Shown piece after piece: positions 50,181 to 60,400 of a DNA stretch of 64,000 nt. Every line of letters begins with the position of its first letter. The first letter of the stretch is position 1. The stretch is taken from assembly GCF_027942865.1 (NCBI RefSeq), contig NC_134520.1, positions 38,234,181-38,298,180 of the forward strand. The letters are read 5' to 3'. The position numbers were made by a program, and so were the translations under genes. The notes under the pieces are model-generated. The model made no database searches. It was not told the DNA's origin and was given only the letters and a program-made list of their open reading frames with translations. This DNA comes from Odontesthes bonariensis. Lineage: Eukaryota > Chordata > Actinopteri > Atheriniformes > Atherinopsidae.

Positions 50181-51004
50181 AAAAACACATCACAAACATA
50201 CCTGCTTGTAATACTGACCACACAGCGCCGTATTGTAGCCTGTGTTTCCACGTGAAAAATGTACAATGCGTTGTCATTTATTCCCTCTAACTATCCAGTG
50301 GAGCTAAGCTAACTTAACCCTAGTCTTCTGTGCATACTGGCAGTGGGTATTTATGTACCTACATACCGATAGTCTCGAACCAGACTGACTGTCTGAACCA
50401 GAACTACGGCGGTACTCCCAAGCACAAAGCTTCACCCGCTTGACACACGAAAGAAAAACTAAGAAAGTCCCAAACAAATAAACCAGCACATCACCTTATG
50501 TGAATGGACCGCTTAGCCTAGCAGGGAATACAGTCATGCATTAACAACAAATCTAATCCAAAATGTTTACTGTACCTTTCAACGGAGGCGAGTATGATGA
50601 CAAAAAAAAAAATCAGCTCACCTCATCAGAAGTTGGTCAGCACCAACTCTGAGACTTGGACAGTTTCATCATCCTGTACGGTGACACCAGCCAGTTCCTG
50701 CTTCCCGGTGAAAAGAAGCGACCGTCCAGGCACCTGCAAAGTCCGCTGAAGTCCAACCAAGGAAGGCCCCGAGAGAACCCAGAGAACCCCCTGGGACCCC
50801 CTGCTGTGCTCAGAGCTGACTGACAGGCCTTCAGTAAAGTAAGGTCGACCCGTTTACATCTCACAGACGGTTGGATGGGCATCTCCAGACTTTTACTGTT
50901 AGAATGATAAATGAATCCAAGACGTCCGTCTTTAGCTTCCAACAGTGAGCCAACCTAAACTATCTGAGTAAATCCGGTTCCATTCCCCACATTTTATTCT
51001 CAGT
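50180..51004. other. Stretch with no recognised gene
   Basis: No exon, RNA gene or clear element found. It may include more of the degraded retroelement next to it. TCCATCCATCCATCC at 51013-51035 is the tail of the LINE that follows. Confidence 0.35.
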
Positions 51005-51088
51005 TCACTAAGTCCATCCATCCATCCATCCATCCATCAATCAATCATCTTCTCCGGGGGTCGGGTCGCGGGGGCAGCAGCCTGAGCA

Positions 51089-51975
51089 GAGAAACCCAGG
51101 CGTCCCCGTCCCCGGCCAAAGAAACCCAGGCGTTCCCGTCCCCGGCCACAGAAACCCGGGCGTCCCCGTCCCCGGCCACAGAAACCCAGGCGTCCCCGTC
51201 CCCGGCCAAAGAAACCCAGGCGTTCCCGTCCCCGGCCACAGAAACCCAGGCGTCCCCGTCCCCGGCCACAGAAACCCAGGCGTCCCCGGCCAAAGAAACC
51301 CAGGCGTCCCCGTCCCTGGCAACAGAAACCCAGGCGTTCCCGACCCCGGCCACAGAACCCAGGCACCCCGACCCCGGCCACAGAAACCCAGGCACCCCGT
51401 CCCCGGCCACAGAAACCCAGGAGTCCCCGTCCCCGGCCACAGAAACCCAGGCACCCCGTCCCCGGCCACAGAAACCCAGGCGTCCCCGTCCCTGGCAACA
51501 GAAACCCAGGCGTTCCCGACCCCGGCCACAGAACCCAGGCACCCCGACCCCGGCCACAGAAACCCAGGCACCCCGTCCCCGGCCACAGAAACCCAGGAGT
51601 CCCCGTCCCCGGCCACAGAAACCCAGGCACCCCGTCCCCGGCCACAGAAACCCAGGCACCCCGTCCCCGGCCACAGAAACCCGGGCGTCCCCGGCCACAG
51701 AAACCCAGGTGTCCCCGTCCCCGGCCACAAAAACCCGGGCGTCCCCGTCCCCGGCCACAGAAACCCAGGAGTCCCCGTCCCCGGCCACAGAAACCCGGGC
51801 GTCCCCGTCCCCGGCCACAGAAACCCGGGCGTCCCCGTCCCCGGCCACAGAAACCCAGGCACCCCGTCCCCGGCTACAGAAACCCAGGCGTCCCCGTCCC
51901 CGGCCACAGAAACCCAGACGTCCCCGTCCCCGGCCACAGAAACCCAGGCGTCCCCGTCCCCGACCACAGAAACCC
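51089..51975. repeat. 30-bp minisatellite grown from LINE coding sequence
   Basis: About 29 copies of AGAAACCCAGGCGTCCCCGT plus CCCCGGCCAC. On the minus strand each unit reads WVSVAGDGDA, a direct multiplication of the residues just before the LINE's final WVSLLRLLPP. Larger blocks are duplicated too: the stretch with CAGAACCCAGGCACCCCGAC occurs at about 51350 and 51530. Confidence 0.95.
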
Positions 51976-52278
51976 GTTCCTATAGGCCAGCCCAGAAACA
52001 TAGTCTCTCCAACGTGTCCTGGGTCTTCCCCGGGGCCTCCTCCCAGTGGGACGGGCCTGGAACACCTCACCAGGGAGGCGTCCAGGACGCATCCTAACCA
52101 GATGCCCCAGGAGGCATCCTAATCAGATGCCCGAGCCACCTCATCTGACTCCTCTGGATGCGGAGGAGCAGCGGTTCTACTCCGAGCCCCTCCCGGATGA
52201 CCGAGCTTCTCACCCTATCTCTAAGGGAGAGCCCAGACACCCTGCGGAGGAAACTCATTTCGGCCGCTTGTATTCGCG

Positions 52279-52590
52279 ATCTCGTTCTTTGGGTCACTAC
52301 CCACAGCTCGTGACCATAGGTGAGGGTAGGATCTCATTCTTTCGGTCACTACCCACAGCTCGTGGCCATAGGTGAGGGTAGGATCTCATTCTTTCGGTCA
52401 CTGCCCACAGCTCGTGGCCATAGGTGAGGGTAGGATCTCGTTCTTTCGGTCACTGCCCACAGCTCGTGGCCATAGGTGAGGGTAGGATCTCGTTCTTTCG
52501 GTCACTGCCCACAGCTCGTGGCCATAGGTGAGGGTAGGATCTCGTTCTTTCGGTCACTGCCCACAGCTCGTGCCCATAGGTGAGGGTAGG
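52279..52590. repeat. 52-bp minisatellite inside the LINE reverse transcriptase region
   Basis: Six copies of a 52-bp unit (CACAGCTCGTGGCCATAGGT, GAGGGTAGGATCTCGTTCTT, TCGGTCACTGCC). On the minus strand the unit covers YGHELWAVTERTRS. The period is not a multiple of three, so the expansion breaks the LINE frame. Confidence 0.93.
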
Positions 52591-52812
52591 AACATAGACT
52601 GACCGGTAAATCGAGAGCTTGGCCTTCTGGCTCAGCTCCTTCTTCACCACGACGGGCCGATGCAGATTCCACATCACTGCAGACGCCGCACCGATCCGTC
52701 TGTCAGTCTCCTGCTCCATTGTTCCCTCACTCGTGAACAAGACCCCGAGATACTTGAACTCCTCCACTTGGGGAAGGATCTCATTCCCGACCCGGAGAGG
52801 GCATTCACACAT

Positions 52813-53760
52813 TCACAAGTGTTGTATATAATCACCCATATTCAACACATCTCCTGTTTGTTTAAGGTTCATGTCTTTGGTCATATCGTCTTAATAAATA
52901 GTTCATATATCTATATATATGTGTGATGGCAAGCCACGCAGGGTAAGAGCCACACCCTACCACAATTTGGTTTCTTTAATTTACTTTGTAATTATTACTT
53001 TGAATATTCTTTAATTATATAATGTGTTGTAGTTTGTTACTTTATTGCCTTGCAGGGTTTGTATGGAGTGCACACATATTAACACTGCACGGTAAATTCA
53101 GTTTTATGTTGTATTAATACTTTCTTTCTTTGTTGGAGTTACTGGGGTTGGTGTTTGGGTTCCCCTTCCTGATGGGCAAAAGGCGTGACTACCCTAACCC
53201 TATACTACAGGCTGAGATGCATGAAGTACTGCTGATGGCCTGATTGGACTGAACCAATGCTTGATGTCAATTGGGGGGAACTGAAGGGGGTGTTTAAATG
53301 TATCTCAGTGGGGTTGTGTTAGTAGTTATGTGGCAGCCTTTTTGTTTTCCCCTATTGTGTGTGAATGGTTTAGCTAAACAGTATTTAAGGGTCAGTTTTG
53401 TTTGTGTCTGTCTGAGTCCTGTCAGTGATGTTTTTTGACTTTAGTATCTTGATTTGACCTCTTTTATTGGCATGCTGGTTCAGTTGTTGATTTTGTTAGT
53501 CTTTTTTCACGTTTGGGTAAATAAAAACCCACTTTTGAACTCAACACCTGTGTCCTCCCCTCTGTACTGCTTGGCTTCCTGCACAATATGTATGATCACA
53601 GGTTGTGTCGTATGCTTTCTTTATGTAATGTCTGTCCAACCAAACCAGAATTCACCAAAGTACCGAGATATGAGACTGATTATTAATAATTATTATTAAA
53701 CTGATTATTAATTGAAATATTAACTTAACGTGTTTTCCTTCTTTAAGGTGGTGCCCAGAC
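52813..53760. other. Stretch with no recognised gene
   Basis: AT-rich sequence without supported exons. It may contain an unclassified degraded element. Confidence 0.35.
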
Positions 53761-53764
53761 AATC

Positions 53765-53978
53765 AAGTAACGCTACAGAAGAGTGAACCGGGGGGCTGCC
53801 CTGAATGCCTTCTTGATGTCTGTGTAGACTTTATCCCACAGAGGATGGACCTATGGGAGGACTTTTCAGGTTGGCCTGGTGGAAAACGCCCTCAGTGTGG
53901 GCAGTTTGGAGCTCACTGATAGTTCAGTGTAGAACAGCCATAGCCTCCTTGGTGTTAGCGCTGGGGGGCACGTATACA
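53765..53978 (-). mobile_element. Decayed LINE endonuclease fragment
   Basis: Read on the minus strand with frameshifts, it gives VYVPPSANTKEAM, then HQANLKS and DIKKAFRAAPRFT, which resemble the VYIPP...DFNQANLK...NIKEAYRAAPR region of CR1/L2/Rex1-type LINE endonucleases. The frame is broken by stops. Confidence 0.5.
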
Positions 53979-54354
53979 TGCTCACAACATTAAATTCCCT
54001 GGGCAGGTAAAAAGGTCTACAGTTTTAACCTTTTCACCATTTCCATTCAGCTTTTCCTCTTCTTCTCGTTTTCTGAATGAGAATCGAACACAGAAACAGA
54101 AACTCGGTTCCAAAGAGTCGCTCACACAATGTGTGCTGATGTAAACAGTTTGTGATCTCGTCAAGTTAATTAATCCTGACGAGCCGCTCCGCTTAATCCT
54201 CCTTCCTGTGTCACACCGACCAATCAAAGCTGCCGATGTCCTCCTCTCCCTTCCCCCATCCCGTGTGTGTGTGTTTCTCTCTGTGTGTGTTGGTGTGTTC
54301 AGCCTCTGAAGCAGCTCTTTGTTGTCGTGGGAACAGTTTGGGGACGGAGCTCCT

Positions 54355-54419
54355 ATGAAGCGTCGCTGTTTCCCTCTGAGAGGAGACCACAGCCTGCTGA
54401 CCCCTGACCCCCCAACACA
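54355..54419 (+). CDS. Exon 1 of the unidentified gene (probable start)
   Basis: ATG in the context CTCCTATGA followed by 21 codons and two bases, ending ACACA|GTGAGT. Its phase matches the next exon at 60402, which is the main argument for the pairing. The donor GTGAGTAACACACAC is repeated 20 bp downstream (54440) in a CA-rich tract. Confidence 0.55.
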
Positions 54420-57400
54420 GTGAGTAACACACACACACAGTGAGTAACACACACACTTAATGACAACAATAATGCCAAATGTACACAGAGGTGGGTAGAG
54501 TAGCCAAAAAGTGTACTCAAGTAAAAGTACTGTTACTTCGAGATAATATAACTCAAGTAAAAGTAAAAAGTAGTTATCCAAATAATTACTTGAGTTAGAG
54601 TAAAAAAAACTACTCAAGTACTGAGTAACTGTTGAGTAACGTCTGATTTATTTGTTAACACAAGCATTCAATCAGACAGACAAAAATACTAAATAATCAT
54701 TTTTAGGCCAATTAGAGTTCATCCAACTGATAAAATAAATTAAAATTAATTAATTAATTACAAAATATCTTAAATTAAAATAATCCAGGTAAATTCGAGA
54801 ACTTCAATAAAAAATAAAAGAGACTTAGGAAATGTTTAAAACATATGTAACCCATATGTAACCTAAAAAACAAACATTCACCTATCCATGGGGGGAAAAA
54901 CGAGTTTAGGAAACTTACCGCTACATGTTTCCTCAAGTTAGATGTTGAGTTTCTGCTGAAATGTGCGTTTGTTTTGGTTGACACAGAAGACACATAATGT
55001 AGCTGCTGTTTCTCACTCTTTGTAAGGTAAACATGCTTTCAGTATGAGGCCTCGTCTGCGTCTTCATTTCCCACCGTTGGTTCTGACATTTTTCATCTGT
55101 GTCAGATAGGGTGGGTGTGGCAGACTTTTCAAAAAGAAAACTTGATTTATTTTCAATAAAAGGTTTTAACAGAAAGCGCGGCTGAGCCGGATATCAAAAA
55201 ACGAGGCTGTGAAAACAAAACATGACTGCGACAAAAAACAAAAGACTTGACATGAAAATACTTAGCTTGACTGTGACAAGGACCATGGATGATGGAGAAG
55301 GATTTGACTATGAACATGGAAAGACCTGGAGACTAAATACTGTGGAGGGTGATTAGTGATTGTGTGCAGCTGATGGGAAAACAGGTGAGGGACGTGAAGC
55401 TGATGGCAGGGCAGGAGACAACCTGAACCTAAAACTTAAAACAAAGACTTCTTTGTTTGTTTGCTACGACTGTAAACTGTAAAGCTGAGATTGAGTATGG
55501 TCACGTGACCAGACTGAACGGCTGCGTCTGATAGGTGGAACACAGTCAGGTGGTAGAGCCTTTGGCGGAAGTCTCTCTCTCTGTCAGAATAAAACATTAA
55601 AATGAGGCATACGCGGGGGGATAAAAAAATAACGGAGTGTCTATTTGCACCCCTGGTACAAATAGCCTTGGCCACACAGCTGAGCTATTCACACCCCGTG
55701 ACGTAACACCAAAATAAAAGCTGCTGGCTTGCACAAAAAAACATGGCGGACATCCATTTTTTCGTCATCAGAAAGTGAAGAATACTGCTAGGTTTCGGCA
55801 CTAAAATCTGTTCCAATTAAAAACTAGATGGAAACATTGTGTTTTATTTTCATAATCGATGTTCAGTGAACACATTACAACCGTCAGTTTGTTAGTTTTT
55901 AGAAATTTCGCGATCATGACGTTCAGCCATATTAACTATAAAGTTACCTGCACACCACAGATTTGTTATAGGATCAACTAGCGTAGTGGTAAGCGATTTG
56001 GGTAAAGATGCAGGAGTCCCGGGTTCGATTCTTCCCCGATGCGTTTTGGAAGTGATAGTGCGCATACCAACGTGTCTGCAGAGAAGGCGCGCAATTTGAA
56101 AAACAATTCAGTTCTCAAACGGAAGTTTTGATTGCAACAATTAGCTAGTGCTCCAGGGTGTAAATAGCACACTTTGCTATAAATAGCATACATTATTCTG
56201 AATGTCTATTAGCACCCCTGGTACAATAGCCTTACACTATTCACACCACTGATCTATAAAGAAGGTTCTTTATAGATCTGTGATTCTTCACACCCCGTGA
56301 ATTACCACCAAAAAACACCTTGCTCGTGAGCACAAAGGCCATTGCGGACATTCGTTTTTTCTTCATCAGAAAGCGAAGAATTCTGATGGCACTAATATCT
56401 TTTTAAATTGAAATATAGATGTCTTTCTTAACTCTTAGCTGAGGACATCTCTGGCCTAATGGATAGCGACGTAATTCTCCATTCAATTCAATTCAATTCA
56501 ATTCAAAAATACTTTATTTATCCCAGAGGGAAATTAAATGTTGATGTAGCGCAATTAAATTAAGGAGTTATTATAGATGCTGATGGCTGTGGGCAGGAAA
56601 GATTTCCTGTAGCGGTCCGTTTTGCATCCAAACTGAAGAAGCCTTTGACTGAAGAGACTCTGTTTTTTGATAACAGTCTCATGGAGAGGATGTTCAGGGT
56701 TGTCCATAATTCTCTTGATTTTATGCAAAATTCTTCTTTGCATTATTGTCTCCAGAGGTTCCACAGTCGTCCCCAGAACAGAACCAGCCTTCCTTATCAG
56801 GTTGTTGAGTCTTTTTAGGTCCCTGGTTCTGATGCTGCTGCCCCAACAGATGACGCAAGAGGAAATGACACTCTCAACAACAGACTTGTAGAATATCTGC
56901 AACATCTTGTTGCAAACCTTGAAGGACCTTAGCTTCCTCAAGAAGTACAGTCTGCTCTGTCCTTTCTTGTAGATGGCTTCACTGTTGTGTCTCCAGTCCA
57001 GTCTGTTGTCCAGATGAACACCAAGGTATTTATATTCCTCAACCACCTCCACTTCTTCTCTCATGATGGAAACAGGGTTTGATCTGACCCTGTTTCTCCT
57101 GAAATCTACAATCATCTCTTTTGTTTTGTTAACATTCAAGATGAGGTGATTGTTCCCACACCATGCCACAAAGCGGTCCACCAGCTCTCTGTACTCAGCT
57201 TCTTGTCCATCTCTGATACACCCGACAACTGCAGAGTCATCTGAATATTTCTGTAGATGACAGGAGTCTGACTTGTACTGGAAGTCTGAAGTGTACAGAG
57301 TGAAAAGGAATGGTGAGAGTACAGTCCCCTGTGGTGCTCCTGTGCTGCTGATCACCTGGTTAGACACACAATTCTTCAGTCTGACAAACTGTGGTCTGTT

Positions 57401-60400
57401 TGTCAGGTAGTCATTAATCCAGGTGATTGTTGAGGCCTCCACCTGAGTCTTCTGGAGTTTCAGACTAAGCAGATCAGGCTGGATTGTGTTAAATGCACTG
57501 GAGAAATCAAAGAACATGATCCTCACAGTGCTGCCTGCTTTGTCCAGATGACAGTGGGTTTGTTGAAGCAGGTGTATGATAGCGTCTTCAACTCCAACTC
57601 CATGGCGATAAGCAAACTGCAGGGGGTCCTGATATGTGCTGGTTTGCTTACACAGGTGGGTCAACAGGAGTCTCTCCAGGACCTTCATGATGTGGGATGT
57701 CAGGGCAACAGGTCTGTAGTCATTGATGTCTGAAGGGTGAGTTTTCTTTGGTACCGGAACCAGACAGGATGTCTTCCACAACAGTAGTACCTTCTCTTGG
57801 GTCAAGCTAAGGTTGAAAAGGTGTTGCAGAATCCCACAGAGCTGCTCTGCACAGGCCTTCAGGACTCGGGGGCTGACACCATCTGGACCTGCAGCCATGT
57901 TCCGGTTCAGTCTTTCCAACTGCCTCTTCACCTGACTTCTAGAAACAGAAAAGTGGGAGGGGGAGGCAAAGGGGACAGCAGCATCTCCTGATTGGGTTGA
58001 AGACAAACTAGTGGAAGCAGAATAATCCATGACTGAGGTGGAGGTGGAGATGTTACAGGAAAGCTGTGGGTCAGAGGAGGGTGGGATGTCTCTTTGGCTG
58101 GGAACAGGAGGGGAGGATGGTGAGCTTGTTCCTGAACTGAACCTGTTGAAGAATGTGTTCAGCTCATTTGCTCTGTCCAGACTTCCATCCATCCGATCCT
58201 CCCTCTGCTTGAGGCCTGTGATCTTCTTCATTCCTGACCACACATCTCTGATATTGTTCCTCTGCAGTTTACTCTCAAGCTTCTTTCTATACACCTCCTT
58301 GCTCTCTCTGATCTTGACTTTGAGTTGCTTCTGTATACTCCTCAGTAACTCCCTGTCTCGCTCCCTAAAGGCTCTTTTTTTCTTGTTCAATAGTTCCTTT
58401 AGCTCACTGGTGATCCAGGGTTTGTTATTAGGGAAGCATCTCACTGTTCTGGTGGGGATGGTGTTGTCCACACAGAAGTTTATATAGTCAGTCACACACT
58501 CAGTCATGGCATTAATGTCCTCTCCATGTGGCTTACAAAGAGAAACCCAATCGGTTGCATCAAAACAACCCTGTAAGGCTTCTTCAGCTTCCTGTGACCA
58601 CTTTCTAACAGTCCTTTTTGTGACAGGTAGTCTCTGGACAAGGGGTTTATATGCTGAACAGAGAAAAACAAGGTTGTGATCTGATTTACCCAGGGGAGGT
58701 CTTGATTTGGAAATGTATGAATCCTTGACATTTGTGTAAAACAAATCCAATGTCTTGTTTTCTCTGGTAGAGCAGCTGACAAACTGTTGAAAAGTTGGCA
58801 GTGTAGCAGAGAGTGAGGCATGATTAAAATCACCAGATATTGCCACAAAAGAATTGGGGTGTTGTGTCTGTATCTTAGCAACAACAGAACTGATGACATC
58901 ACATGCAGTGTCGGCAACAGCTGAGGGTGGAATGTAAACGGCCACCAAAACAACACTGGTGAACTCTCTTGGCAAATAATATGGACGAAAACTTACTGCC
59001 AATAGTTCAATGTCAGGACTGCAGAGACGACTCTTCACAGTAACATGTCCTGGGTGACACCATCTGTTGTTGACAAGCACTGCCAATCCACCCCCTTTCC
59101 TTTTCCTGCTACTCTTTAAATCTCGATCTGCTCGTACAGTCAGGAAGCCCGGCAGAGAGACACTGGAGTCGGGGATATGATCCTGCAGCCATGTCTCAGT
59201 AAAACACATAATGCTACATTCCCGATATTCTTGTTGAGTCCTTGTCAAGGCTAGAAGTTCATCCAACTTGTTAGCTAACGATCTTACATTGCCCATGATG
59301 ACGGATGGCAGAGATGGTTTGAACTTCTTCTTTCTTTCTCTCCTCTTTGCTCCTGCTCTGCATCCACGATGCCTCCTTTTCAATTCAAGTGGGATTTCTG
59401 GCTTCAGTTGTCGAATTATTTCTGCTTTTCCAATGTTAATCAGCTGCTCCCTGTTGTAAACCACCTTGTTGCTATGGTTATGCATCATAACAAACATACA
59501 GGAGACAGTTGTTCAACTAGCTATCATTTCATGCTTAATCACCTCTCACATTTTTCGTTAAGCTTAAAGTTATGATTATTAGCTATATAACCAAAGCAAC
59601 CATGAAACAAAACTTTAGCTGCCATTTCAGTTTATTTTTTCATAATCATCCTTGGGTTCAATTTGAATGCGAGTAGTAGATCGAGATATCTTATGCCCTG
59701 TTGCTTAAAGCATATACCTTTGACCTGACAAATAGCATACACTTCTAATTGCACCGGGGTACAAATAGCATACACTTCTAATTGCACCAGACGGGGTATC
59801 AATAGAACACATTGCTGAGTGCACCGGGGTACGAATAGCATTCACTTCTATTTGCACCAGGGTACAATCAGCATACAGTGCTAATTGTACCAGGGGTGCA
59901 AATAGCCTTACCCTAAAAATAATGAGGCGTAGAATACCAAAGAGGTAAGAAGAAAAGTAACCAGCTCATTGTAGCCGAATGTAGCGGAGTAAGAGGACAG
60001 TTTCTGCTGCACACATCTACTAAAGTTAAAGTAAAAAAGTATAGAGATTTAAAACTACTCCTAGAAGTATAATGTTTTCAAAAACTTACTCAAGTAAATG
60101 TGACTCGTTACTACCCACCTCTGAATGTACATAATATGATTTGAGAAATTAAACGGGGGGGAAAAGAGAGCAAAATGAGGAAAAGTAGCTTAACTATGGG
60201 ATGTTTCAGACTCACTAACTATAAGCTTTATCAGAAAGGAAAGTTAGTCACAGATTCTGTTCATACATTTTATGAAATACCACCAGAGTCATGTTGTGAT
60301 TCAGGGGTTTTGTTGCACATGTAATATTTCAGATGTTTTGTTCCACATGTCTTTCAGATGGTCAAACTGCTTCCAGACATCTAACTCTGCTTTTTTCACA

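Larger units (their letters stand above)
51011..52812 (-). mobile_element. 3' end of a fish APE-type LINE with two internal expansions
   Basis: On the minus strand the order is: late reverse transcriptase (ILPQVEEFKYLGVLFTSEGT, MEQETDRRIGAASAVMWNLH, LSIYRSVYVPTLTYGHELWA), then SRIQAAEMSFLRRVSGLSLR and MRWLGHLIRMPPG, then RGRPRTRWRDYVSGLAY, the terminal WVSLLRLLPPRPDP block and an (ATGG)n tail. This is a 5'-truncated LINE. Two parts of its coding sequence have become tandem arrays (52279-52590 and 51089-51975), both described separately. Confidence 0.88.
55641..59910. mobile_element. Nested element with palindromic subterminal repeats, split by a LINE
   Basis: The left side has two tandem copies starting CTATTTGCACCCCTGGTACA (55641) and CTATTAGCACCCCTGGTACA (56206), each followed by CACACCCCGTGA and GGCGGACAT/TGCGGACAT motifs. 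The right side (59720-59910) has four to five inverted units (CTAATTGCACCGGGGTACAA, GGGGTGCAAATAGCC). The motif CTATTTG...CAAATAG is itself a palindrome. A DNA transposon without coding capacity is likely; superfamily not assigned. Confidence 0.55.
54486..60123. mobile_element. hAT-bounded composite element in intron 1 of the unidentified gene
   Basis: The outer ends are CAGAGGTGGGTAGAGTAG and, at the right, TACTACCCACCTCTG, flanked by the perfect 8-bp repeat AATGTACA (54478-54485 and 60124-60131). ACTCAAGTAAAAGTA subterminal repeats near both ends are typical of a fish hAT family. The 5.6-kb length comes from nested insertions: a palindrome-rich repeat (55641-59910) which itself contains a LINE (56481 to about 59510). 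No hAT transposase frame is seen. Confidence 0.9.

Noticed and set aside
58029..58487. Plus-strand frames within the LINE
   Set aside because: Antisense shadows of the 980-codon LINE protein.
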